Shown here in pieces: positions 1-5,676 of a stretch of 5,676 nucleotides of DNA. Both the position numbers and the translations under genes were made by a program. This stretch comes from Planctomycetota bacterium (lineage in GTDB: Bacteria > Planctomycetota > UBA1135). Position 1 is the stretch's first letter, and each line of letters begins with the position of its first letter. The notes below the pieces were generated by a model. That model searched no databases, was not told where the DNA came from, and was given only the letters and a program-made list of their open reading frames with translations. The DNA is taken from the NCBI GenBank assembly GCA_029243845.1, contig JAQWRF010000089.1:1-5676 (forward strand), read 5' to 3'.

Positions 1-1497
1 ATCGTCTACTTCGAGGCCGAGTAGGTGCATCATAGTTGGCGCCATGTCGGCGATTTGGAAGCCCGTTTTGCGGTGGTCCTTCTTGACGACACCCTCACCT
101 TCCCATCCGTAGATGCCGTGCGGACGATGCATCGCAGGCCGGCCTTCGACTGCCGGTTCGGCGACCACTGAATGTAATGGATTCGGTGACATATTACATG
201 CCGTTTCCTTAGTGATGCACTGAATATCGGGTGCGATGTGCAGTTGCTCACCTTCCCATAGGTCTTCGCGCTTGAAAGCGCGTGCAATGATTTTGGCGCC
301 ATCGGGTGCGCGCATTTCAGTCACCTTACTGATGATTTCTTCGCGCAGCGCTTCGTATTCGTCGCCTTCATTGACGATACCTTCTGGTTCGCGACCTTTA
401 AGGTTAATCAGCACGATGTCTTCGCCGCCAGAGAAACTCGAGTAAGCACGCGTCTTTGACCAATCGATCATATCCGTTAGCGCCTGCTCTTGGCCTCCAC
501 CTAACTTACGGCCACGGGCAGTTAAGATGCGTAATATTCCGGTACGGCGCAAAAGGCCATTCCATTTTTTAGCTAACCACAGTTTACGCTTCATTGATTG
601 AGCCGATGACTTAAGAACCAGGTAGCCGTTATCAAGCAACCACTTGTTCATGTAATAGCGATAAGTAATCGGACCGAAACCGTGATCAGAGCAGGTGCCG
701 AAAACAACTTGGCCATCGAGTGTTTTTGATTTATCGCGCAGGCGACCGAAAGCGTCATCTACAGCTGTGTAAACATCCGCCAACATGTTTTGCCGCGACT
801 CCCATTTACCGGGGTTAGCCTTTTGCCATTCAGGATCTTGGTAACACCAAGCCTGATGCGATGTTAGATCGACCTGGCGGAACACCAACACAAACAAATC
901 GGGATCGTACTTATCAATACAGTACTCGCCCATTCGCGTTATCTGCTCGATAACGTGGTACATCGATTTTATTGCGGCGGCTTCATTCGCCGAATGAAAC
1001 AATATTTCAGGCTCATTGTCTGCGGGCACGTCGCCGATAGCTTCCTCAAGTTCAGCACGCAACTCGGGTGGGTAAATGAAATCGGAGGCGCGGTCGGGAG
1101 TTAACAAACCACCAATCATGCAACCATTCACTTCTTCGACAGGGAAGGTTAGTGGCATCGTAATCGACACGACTTTCTTACCCGCAGCCGACGCCAGCTT
1201 AAAGACGGTTGGCGCTTGCACGGATTCGAGCGACACCACTGGCCGCTGATAAGAACCATGACGCTGTTCTCGGAAAAAGAACACGCCATGCTTGCCAGGA
1301 TGAACCCCTGTCATAAATGACGTCCAAGCCAACGATGAATTTGGCGGATTGGTCGACAGCAGCGGACCCATCGTGCCGTTGTTTTGCATCGCCGCCAAAT
1401 TAGGCAACTTACCCTCGGCGATCATAGGGTCAATGATGCTGAATGTAGCACCGTCGATACCCGCGAAAATTACTCTCTTACGTTTGTTGTCTGACAT
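1..1497 (-). CDS. Alkaline phosphatase superfamily hydrolase, predicted cytoplasmic (C-terminus cut by window edge)
   Basis: The frame is open from an ATG at 1497-1495 to base 1, giving 499 residues with no stop, so the gene continues beyond the window. It belongs to the alkaline phosphatase/nucleotide pyrophosphatase superfamily and most resembles the poorly characterised 'predicted phosphohydrolase or phosphomutase' group (COG3379-like). The two-metal site appears complete: D15 in FAGIDGATF, a nucleophile at S54 (or S55) just before AWTSFMTG with HPGKHGVF after it, D210 and H214 in RQVDLTSH, D271-H272 in CSDHGFG, and H460 in RPHGIYG. TMPLTFP (113-119) and NGCMIGG (124-130) also look typical of the group. 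No signal peptide or membrane segment is visible (start MSDNKRKR), so it probably acts in the cytoplasm. The next Met (25) lies after D15, which fixes the start. It begins 3 nt after the flippase stop, implying cotranscription. Substrate is unknown: phosphate monoester, diester and phospho-transfer activities all occur in the superfamily. Confidence 0.88.
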   Translation of the reverse strand, partial: MSDNKRKRVIFAGIDGATFSIIDPMIAEGKLPNLAAMQNNGTMGPLLSTNPPNSSLAWTSFMTGVHPGKHGVFFFREQRHGSYQRPVVSLESVQAPTVFKLASAAGKKVVSITMPLTFPVEEVNGCMIGGLLTPDRASDFIYPPELRAELEEAIGDVPADNEPEILFHSANEAAAIKSMYHVIEQITRMGEYCIDKYDPDLFVLVFRQVDLTSHQAWCYQDPEWQKANPGKWESRQNMLADVYTAVDDAFGRLRDKSKTLDGQVVFGTCSDHGFGPITYRYYMNKWLLDNGYLVLKSSAQSMKRKLWLAKKWNGLLRRTGILRILTARGRKLGGGQEQALTDMIDWSKTRAYSSFSGGEDIVLINLKGREPEGIVNEGDEYEALREEIISKVTEMRAPDGAKIIARAFKREDLWEGEQLHIAPDIQCITKETACNMSPNPLHSVVAEPAVEGRPAMHRPHGIYGWEGEGVVKKDHRKTGFQIADMAPTMMHLLGLEVDD

Positions 1498-1500
1498 GAA

Positions 1501-3027
1501 TCAATTACTTTTGAACAAGGATAACCTATCGCCCCCTACTTTGACTACAACAGGATCGAGCTGTTTTAATACAGCACACAATAGTATGTAAATAGTTCCT
1601 GCAAGTAGCGCACCCCAAATAGCATAATCTTCAAGGCCAGCCACAAAAATAGCTCCTACCGAAACTGCCGTAATGCCGACATAAGGCAATAGACGCACAA
1701 AAATCGGCCATGGCGATCCCAGGTGTTTCGCGACCACCACCACCTTAATCATGAACTCGACAAAAGCCGTTATCGCGGACGCCATCGCTGCGCCTAGAAT
1801 GCCGTAGGCCGGTATGAGGAGCAAGTTGAGTGCTAAGCTTGAAACAGCAATAACGCCGCCAATCATCGGGGCTTTACGCTCGGTGTCTTTGTAGCCAAGC
1901 ATCACAAAGCCAATTGGGCCGCCAATGCAATCAAACAATACGGCAATCAGTAACACCTGCAGCATCTGGCCGGTCGTACCGAGCACTCCGTTTTCTGGGC
2001 TACCATTAAGGTAGTCGGCACCGAAGAAGTTAGAGATGTTATCGGCATAAAGAAACACCACTGCGGCTAACGGAATTGCCCAGAAGCCTTGCCAACGCAC
2101 TGCACGGGAATAGGTCTCACGGACGGCGCTTACATCTTTGCTATCACCCGTTTGTTGTGCCATGCGCGGAAATAACGCAGTGTTAAAGGCAATGGTGATA
2201 GTGTGGAAAATAATAGCCACGCGCACCGCCTGTGCATAAATCGCTCGCGCCACATCGGCGTCGGCGGCGACTCCTTCGACCATGCTGACGAACAAAACTC
2301 CTATCAGCAAAATATCTAAGCGGTTGCGTAACATACGCAACATACGAAACACTGCGATAAACCCTGATGACTTAATTAGGGAAAATGCATCGCTCAACTT
2401 GGCGCTAACGACCTCGCCGTTAAGCAAATTCTTTTCCATCAACGAGCGCATAATGCAAGCACGTAATAAAGAGCCTATACAAAAACCGACGAGTACTCCG
2501 AGCACTCGCAAATGTTGTGGCAAGGTGTAAATTGCAATCACCGCCAAACCAGCGCGCAATAATCCCGTTAGTATTTCAACAACTGCAGGCTTGGCCATGC
2601 GCTCGTGCGCCTGAAACAATGAATCGCAAACCGATCCAATCGCATCAGCGAACACTACCGTCATCGTGATGGCGAATAACACAAAATGCCACTCCACGAA
2701 TTGCTCGCGCATGTATTGCTCAAAGAACAAATAACAGCCCAAAACGACAGTGGCGATCAAAGAACCGACGATTACCGCCAGGATGCCATCGGCGTAATAC
2801 TTGGCCGTTAACTCTTTAGCGCGCGCAACCTCGCGCGTAATTACTAGCGGAATACCGAAGGACGATATCATGCCGCCAAAGAACAAAAAAGTCGCCATCA
2901 GCGAATAGACTCCGTTTTCGGTAGTGTCCACTTGACGCGCTAGCACCATACCGAATACCGCATAAATAGCGATGCTAAAAAATTTAGCTACGGTTAACAG
3001 CAGCGAATTTTTGGCGATTAAACTCAA
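1501..3027 (-). CDS. MOP-superfamily oligosaccharide/polysaccharide flippase (Wzx-like)
   Basis: This 508-residue, strongly hydrophobic protein has about 12-14 membrane-spanning segments, for example residues 8-31, 40-65, 82-102, 112-135, 150-168 and 174-192, then a C-terminal half with a similar series. The length and layout fit the polysaccharide biosynthesis/Wzx-like branch of the MOP flippases, which move lipid-linked glycans across the inner membrane. Typical features are ENGVYSL and ITREVAR in the N-terminal part, RLDILLIGVLF at the start of the second half, NTALFPRMAQ, and LNLLLIPAYGILGAAMAS near segment 11/12. The start is TTG (3027-3025): the preceding in-frame codon is TAG and the next Met is residue 27, inside the first membrane segment. 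The start overlaps the exonuclease stop by 4 nt (TTGA), implying translational coupling. An AlkP-superfamily gene follows after 3 nt. Substrate cannot be read from sequence. Another MOP role is possible, but the MurJ N-terminal signature is absent. Confidence 0.88.
   Translation of the reverse strand: MSLIAKNSLLLTVAKFFSIAIYAVFGMVLARQVDTTENGVYSLMATFLFFGGMISSFGIPLVITREVARAKELTAKYYADGILAVIVGSLIATVVLGCYLFFEQYMREQFVEWHFVLFAITMTVVFADAIGSVCDSLFQAHERMAKPAVVEILTGLLRAGLAVIAIYTLPQHLRVLGVLVGFCIGSLLRACIMRSLMEKNLLNGEVVSAKLSDAFSLIKSSGFIAVFRMLRMLRNRLDILLIGVLFVSMVEGVAADADVARAIYAQAVRVAIIFHTITIAFNTALFPRMAQQTGDSKDVSAVRETYSRAVRWQGFWAIPLAAVVFLYADNISNFFGADYLNGSPENGVLGTTGQMLQVLLIAVLFDCIGGPIGFVMLGYKDTERKAPMIGGVIAVSSLALNLLLIPAYGILGAAMASAITAFVEFMIKVVVVAKHLGSPWPIFVRLLPYVGITAVSVGAIFVAGLEDYAIWGALLAGTIYILLCAVLKQLDPVVVKVGGDRLSLFKSN
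3024..3027 (-). other. TTGA stop/start overlap that fixes the flippase start
   Basis: The exonuclease stop TGA (3026-3024) overlaps the flippase start TTG (3027-3025). The in-frame codon just upstream of the TTG is TAG, so no earlier start is possible, and no ATG occurs until residue 27. No good Shine-Dalgarno sequence is visible in the upstream bases. This points to termination-reinitiation coupling from the exonuclease gene. Confidence 0.65.
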
Positions 3028-3737
3028 CTAAAAAGTGGAATCAAAGTATTGCGCAAACGTTGAAACAAATCGGCAGTCGCACGAGTGTCGCGCAAACAAT
3101 ACTCGGCTATGTCGTCATACTTACCAGCCCGCGCTTTGGCCGCCACCATGCTGCCGTCCATTTTGCCTTTTGGCGACTCTACTTCGAAGCGGCGACACCA
3201 ATAATCTAGCGAATACGATTCGCGTGCTGCGCCTTGGAAATTTAGGATTTCCATTAAGTCGCAATGATCTTTTATGCTGTAACGGTAGCCGGTCAATTGA
3301 CGCGTCGGAACGACATTTAGCATTGCTGAACGCGTCATTAATACTGGGCCGTCGTAACCGCGTCCGTTGTAAGTAACAACAGTGCCCCATTCGGCGGCAA
3401 GCTTCCAAAACTCGCTAAGAATTTCGCGTTCATTGCCACGGAAAACTTTAGTGCCAGGAATGTCTTTGTAGTCCTCCCATTTGCAGCCCGAGCCGTGTAC
3501 TAAAACCGCTCCTTGATCTTTGGCTAGATTCCAGATGCCAATCGATACCACACGACCGACGCCACGAATTAAAGCCAAGCGGTTTTGTACGTCTTCTTTA
3601 CCCTTACTCGATTTACGCGATAGCAAATAGTGGCGGGTTGCCTCGTCAAGCTCTTCCCACTCAAGGCCAGCGACCTCAATATCAAAAGCTACAATCGGCG
3701 ACCGCAAGCCGTCTGGAGTTGCAGTGTTGTTACTCAT
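3024..3737 (-). CDS. Predicted DEDDy 3'-5' exonuclease, related to the DNA polymerase B exonuclease domain
   Basis: This 237-residue protein consists essentially of one DEDDy exonuclease domain. Exo I is VAFDIEVAG with D19 and E21. Exo II is TYNGRGYDGPVL with D129. Exo III is EYCLRDTRAT with Y213 and D217, the Y-x3-D spacing that defines the DEDDy class. A conserved-looking HCDL (158-161) and SLDYWCRRF (176-184) also fit the stand-alone PolB-like exonuclease family (PF10108 type). The expected activity is metal-dependent removal of nucleotides from 3' ends of DNA or RNA in the cytoplasm; no polymerase domain is attached. The ATG at 3737-3735 lies inside the last codons of the upstream phosphatase gene (8-nt overlap). 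The next Met is residue 134, beyond Exo I, so the start is secure. The stop TGA overlaps the flippase TTG start. The nuclease call is firm from motifs, but its biological role is unknown and its place among envelope genes is unexpected. Confidence 0.92.
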   Translation of the reverse strand: MSNNTATPDGLRSPIVAFDIEVAGLEWEELDEATRHYLLSRKSSKGKEDVQNRLALIRGVGRVVSIGIWNLAKDQGAVLVHGSGCKWEDYKDIPGTKVFRGNEREILSEFWKLAAEWGTVVTYNGRGYDGPVLMTRSAMLNVVPTRQLTGYRYSIKDHCDLMEILNFQGAARESYSLDYWCRRFEVESPKGKMDGSMVAAKARAGKYDDIAEYCLRDTRATADLFQRLRNTLIPLFS

Positions 3738-5079
3738 CGTCCACGTATCCTAACTGATTGAGGTTATCGATAAACACCTCGTCAAGACCTTCTCCGGGGA
3801 CCAACGGCGCCGTAGCCTCGCGAAAGCCCTCGCGGTAATCAACGCCCGCAAGCGGTGGATGATTGGCAATCCACTCATCAGTCATGAGATAACGCAATGT
3901 CTTCCCTTCCATATAACTGCCTGGCGCTAGCGACAGCAAATCAAGCATAAATGGCGCAATGTCATAAATGTAACCGACCTTACGCTTGCCTGCTCCCAAC
4001 AACCCCTGCTGCTTAACTCCCGGCCCCGCCAAAATGAAAATTCCGGGGGGACCCTCTTCGTGCGCACCAGATTGCGGATGGCTAGGCTTAGTGACATTCG
4101 CCGGCCCCATGCCGTGATCAGAAATAATTAAGAACCGCGCGTTCTCTGGAGCGTTGGCTATAACCTCGCCAATCCATTCATCCACTTGCATATAAGCTTT
4201 ATCGATATGTCCGCCAATTTTATCGCTCATCTCTGTAGGTACAGGATATTGAAAAGCCTCAGGCTCGCGGTATCTCCAGAAAAAATGTCCGGCTACGTCT
4301 GGCAAACCTAAATACAACATGCGCAAATCGGCACTGCGCCCAGTGTTTTGCAGGTTGTTAAATATTTTTTGGTGAGTGCGGTCGGCGTGAAATGTGCCAC
4401 GGAATAAAATATCACGCTGGAAAGGCACTTTCCATTCAGGCGATATAGCACCGAAACGCTTATTGTATTCCCTGACCAATGGCCCCTTGGGTTTGCCCTC
4501 GTCAAGCAACGCATTAATGTCATTTTGCAAAGAATTCGGATATGTCAATAGCGGGATACCCTCATCCCAAAGCAAGGGCTTCCAGAGGATGGCCGCCTGC
4601 ACTTGCGCGGCATAAGAGGCGACAATGCGCCCGTTATCGATTTCTTCTGCCGGCCATGAAACCCACCACGCCACCGAATCTACATCACGACGATTGTCGG
4701 CAGCGATGTTCCAGACTGCTGGCACTTTGCGGCAATTAGAAGTAAAAGGCAAACCATCCCGCAGCATATTACCTTGTTCATCTTCTTCAGAAAAATTCGG
4801 AACGCCATGTTCTTCGGCAAGCACACCAGTGGCTATGGAAGTCCATAGTCGTGGTGAATAGGTTGGAACGTCGGTGAACAGTTTGCCGCCGACACCCTTT
4901 TCGATTAGCGATGCCAAGTGCGGAACCTTGCCAGCGCGTATTAGCGGCTCGAGTACAGGTAGAGTCATACCATCGACCCCGATTACAATTAGCGGTGCCT
5001 CATCGAAGTTCGAATGAGGAGGTTGTTGCTTGGAGCATGCGAGTGCCAGCAACGGCAGGCAGAGTATTAGTTTTAGCAC
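3730..5079 (-). CDS. Putative lipoprotein, alkaline phosphatase / nucleotide pyrophosphatase superfamily
   Basis: This 449-residue protein has a short hydrophobic leader ending in LLALAC, a lipobox-like site with C15 as predicted lipid-attachment residue, so it should be exported and membrane-anchored. The mature part is an AlkP-superfamily catalytic domain. Metal and catalytic positions are D36 in VIGVDGMTL, candidate nucleophile S75 in YSPRLWTSIATG, D261 and H265 in LPDVAGHFFW, D321-H322 in ISDHGMG, and H340 in SGAHEEGPPGIFILAGPGV. A WWVSWPAE motif (138-145) and YDIAPFMLDLL near the C-terminus are familiar from COG3379-like hydrolases. The likely reaction is hydrolysis or transfer at a phosphate ester; the substrate is unknown. 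The start is GTG (5079-5077), 3 nt after the TIG gene stop and in the same frame; the next Met (38) lies after the metal ligand D36. It overlaps the exonuclease gene by 8 nt. It is a distant paralogue of the 1-1497 product, which lacks a signal peptide. Confidence 0.88.
   Translation of the reverse strand: MLKLILCLPLLALACSKQQPPHSNFDEAPLIVIGVDGMTLPVLEPLIRAGKVPHLASLIEKGVGGKLFTDVPTYSPRLWTSIATGVLAEEHGVPNFSEEDEQGNMLRDGLPFTSNCRKVPAVWNIAADNRRDVDSVAWWVSWPAEEIDNGRIVASYAAQVQAAILWKPLLWDEGIPLLTYPNSLQNDINALLDEGKPKGPLVREYNKRFGAISPEWKVPFQRDILFRGTFHADRTHQKIFNNLQNTGRSADLRMLYLGLPDVAGHFFWRYREPEAFQYPVPTEMSDKIGGHIDKAYMQVDEWIGEVIANAPENARFLIISDHGMGPANVTKPSHPQSGAHEEGPPGIFILAGPGVKQQGLLGAGKRKVGYIYDIAPFMLDLLSLAPGSYMEGKTLRYLMTDEWIANHPPLAGVDYREGFREATAPLVPGEGLDEVFIDNLNQLGYVDDE
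5035..5079 (-). other. Lipoprotein signal peptide with lipobox-like site
   Basis: The first 15 codons of the phosphatase at 3730-5079 encode a lysine at position 3, a hydrophobic core (LILCLPLLALA) and C15. L11-A12-L13-A14-C15 fits the permissive lipoprotein pattern, although alanine at -3 is less usual than leucine. Residues after the Cys (SKQQPPHSN) are polar, as expected for a tether before the folded domain. Position +2 is Ser, which in enterobacterial-type Lol sorting would favour the outer membrane; applying that rule here is inference. Confidence 0.6.
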
Positions 5080-5085
5080 AAATTA
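5077..5085 (-). other. Gene junction: TAA stop, one codon, GTG start, same frame
   Basis: The TIG gene ends with TAA (5085-5083) and the phosphatase begins with GTG (5079-5077). Only TTT lies between them and both genes use the same frame. No clear Shine-Dalgarno sequence precedes the GTG, so initiation probably depends on ribosomes finishing the TIG gene. The in-frame stop blocks any upstream start and the next Met is residue 38, so GTG is the best start. It also preserves the signal peptide. Confidence 0.65.
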
Positions 5086-5676
5086 GTCTAACTTAACGCC
5101 AACCTTTTTGCGTCGCTTCGCAAGCCGGTTTCGTAATATTAACCAACCAACAATGGTTAGTAAATATTGTGGTATTAACACTCTAAAGTCGGCTTGCTGT
5201 TCGCGCTCGAAATTGACGGCGCATCCGCCGCCGCCGCTGCTTGTGGAATTGAGTCCGCCATTACCACTACCAAGATTGCTACCCTCGAAGGTAAATCCGC
5301 TCATAACTGCTCCCTGCCCTGATGCAGTCATTACCTTTAGAGCGTAGTTACCGGATGCCGAGTTATTGGCAGTGGTTGCCTTCAATTCAGCTGCTGAAAC
5401 AATCGAAGTCGCGGCTGCTCTCTTGCCACCGAGACCGGTGACCGGATCGACGCCAAACCATACCTCAGTGACACCTGCAAAGCCGCCGCCGAATAAGTCA
5501 ACGATAGTGCCACCACCTTTAGGGCCTTTGCGCGGAGTGAAGCTGCTGATACTAGGATCGGGAGCACTAACGAATTCAAAGAAGTCACTGACTATCAAAT
5601 CAGATGATGCCGGGTTTTCGATCGTCAATTCAACACTACCGAGAGCGTGCGCCGGCATTTGGAGGTGCACTATTTT
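5083..5676 (-). CDS. TIG/IPT-repeat surface protein with C-terminal anchor, N-terminus outside window
   Basis: The frame is open to the right edge, so the 197 residues seen are only the C-terminal part. Numbering from the edge, residues 1-36 look like the second half of one TIG/IPT immunoglobulin-like repeat (MPAHALGSVELTIENP, then FFEFVSAP). Residues 41-131 form a full repeat: PSISSFTPRKGPKGGGTIVDL, then GGGFAGVTEVWFG, ending in ASGNYALKVMTASGQ and FTFEG. A Gly/Ser/Asn-rich linker (132-151) leads to GGGGCAVN, a hydrophobic stretch (about 164-181) and a basic tail (RNRLAKRRKK). TIG repeats are common in extracellular or cell-surface proteins, often in long tandem arrays, so the full protein is likely exported and much larger. 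Adhesion or structural roles are possible but not shown. A GTG at 5670-5668 could be taken as a start, but it sits inside the first repeat and the frame is open beyond it. The lipoprotein phosphatase gene starts 3 nt downstream. Confidence 0.82.
   Translation of the reverse strand, partial: KIVHLQMPAHALGSVELTIENPASSDLIVSDFFEFVSAPDPSISSFTPRKGPKGGGTIVDLFGGGFAGVTEVWFGVDPVTGLGGKRAAATSIVSAAELKATTANNSASGNYALKVMTASGQGAVMSGFTFEGSNLGSGNGGLNSTSSGGGGCAVNFEREQQADFRVLIPQYLLTIVGWLILRNRLAKRRKKVGVKLD
5104..5235 (-). other. Candidate C-terminal sorting/anchor signal of the TIG protein
   Basis: This stretch encodes residues 148-191 of the visible TIG protein: GGGGC followed by AVN, an acidic/polar spacer (FEREQQAD), a hydrophobic segment of roughly 18 residues (FRVLIPQYLL through WLIL) and a dense basic end (RNRLAKRRKK). 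A Gly-rich, Cys-containing motif, then one transmembrane helix and an Arg/Lys tail, is the layout of Gram-negative C-terminal sorting signals processed by intramembrane proteases (for example the MYXO-CTERM and JDVT-CTERM types). I cannot assign it to a named type. It could instead be a plain C-terminal membrane anchor. Confidence 0.5.

Noticed and set aside
236..445. Short plus-strand frame at 236-445 and minus-strand frame at 30-302
   Set aside because: Both overlap the 499-codon hydrolase frame covering 1-1497, whose motifs D15, S54, D210/H214, D271/H272 and H460 mark it as the real gene.
2329..2346. Nine-base tandem repeat (AACATACGC/AACATACGA) encoding RML-RML in the flippase
   Set aside because: It has only two copies inside coding sequence, next to the expected basic stretch before a membrane segment. 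It is too small to be called a functional repeat.
1501..3027. Assignment of the flippase as MurJ
   Set aside because: It shares the MOP fold, but the N-terminal MurJ-type signature around the first helices is absent, and the NLLLIPAYGILGAA and TREVAR motifs fit polysaccharide flippases better.
3035..3376. Plus-strand open frame of 113 codons, with another minus-strand frame at 3121-3408
   Set aside because: Both lie wholly inside the exonuclease gene, whose motifs are intact. Their translations are rich in Arg, Cys and Pro with no recognisable domain, as expected of shadow frames.
5077..5085. The in-frame TAA as a mutation splitting one TIG-phosphatase fusion gene
   Set aside because: The upstream part ends in a complete anchor-like tail and the downstream part opens with a lipoprotein signal peptide, so two separate proteins make better sense.
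5225..5240. GCC/GGC triplet run
   Set aside because: It simply encodes the poly-Gly part of the TIG protein's linker before the Cys.
4394..5347. Several plus-strand open frames of 61-79 codons (for example 4625-4861 and 5108-5347)
   Set aside because: They are antisense to the phosphatase and TIG genes, have no ribosome-binding site or recognisable motif, and vanish as soon as the real frames are accepted.
5668..5670. GTG as start codon of the TIG protein
   Set aside because: The frame stays open to the window edge and the GTG falls inside the strand pattern of a TIG repeat with no signal peptide, so the residue is an internal Val and the gene is cut by the window.
1..5676. CRISPR array, tRNA/rRNA, insertion sequence, att site, promoter or intrinsic terminator
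   Set aside because: I saw no spaced repeats, cloverleaf-like stretch, transposase motif or GC stem with a T run. Coding sequence fills essentially the whole window.

Overview
The window is a compact bacterial gene cluster with all genes on the minus strand. Read in the direction of transcription (right to left) there are five genes: (1) the 3' end of a TIG/IPT-repeat surface protein with a candidate C-terminal membrane anchor (5083-5676, N-terminus outside the window); (2) a putative lipoprotein of the alkaline phosphatase / nucleotide pyrophosphatase superfamily (3730-5079); (3) a DEDDy-type 3'-5' exonuclease related to the exonuclease domain of DNA polymerase B (3024-3737); (4) a multi-pass MOP-superfamily oligosaccharide/polysaccharide flippase (1501-3027); (5) a second alkaline phosphatase superfamily hydrolase with no signal peptide (1-1497, C-terminus outside the window).

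There is almost no non-coding DNA. The four junctions are a 3-nt gap, an 8-nt overlap, a 4-nt overlap and a 3-nt gap, so the genes almost certainly form one transcript with coupled translation. No promoter, terminator, RNA gene, mobile element, CRISPR array or integration site is visible. The promoter must lie to the right of the window and any terminator to the left. Both edge genes are cut by the window, so the operon has at least five genes and may be longer.

The organism looks like a Gram-negative bacterium, with base composition close to balanced by eye. The reasons are the lipobox-type signal peptide on gene 2 and the Gly-rich/Cys, hydrophobic, basic C-terminal tail on the TIG protein, a layout typical of Gram-negative C-terminal sorting signals. 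No closer taxonomic call is supported.

Functionally this looks like a cell-envelope locus: a lipid-linked glycan flippase lies next to two AlkP-superfamily phospho-ester hydrolases/transferases. One is predicted to be exported and lipid-anchored, the other cytoplasmic. A surface adhesin-like TIG protein heads the visible part. The nuclease in the middle is the outlier. The joint function is inference; each family call rests on motifs visible in the sequence.
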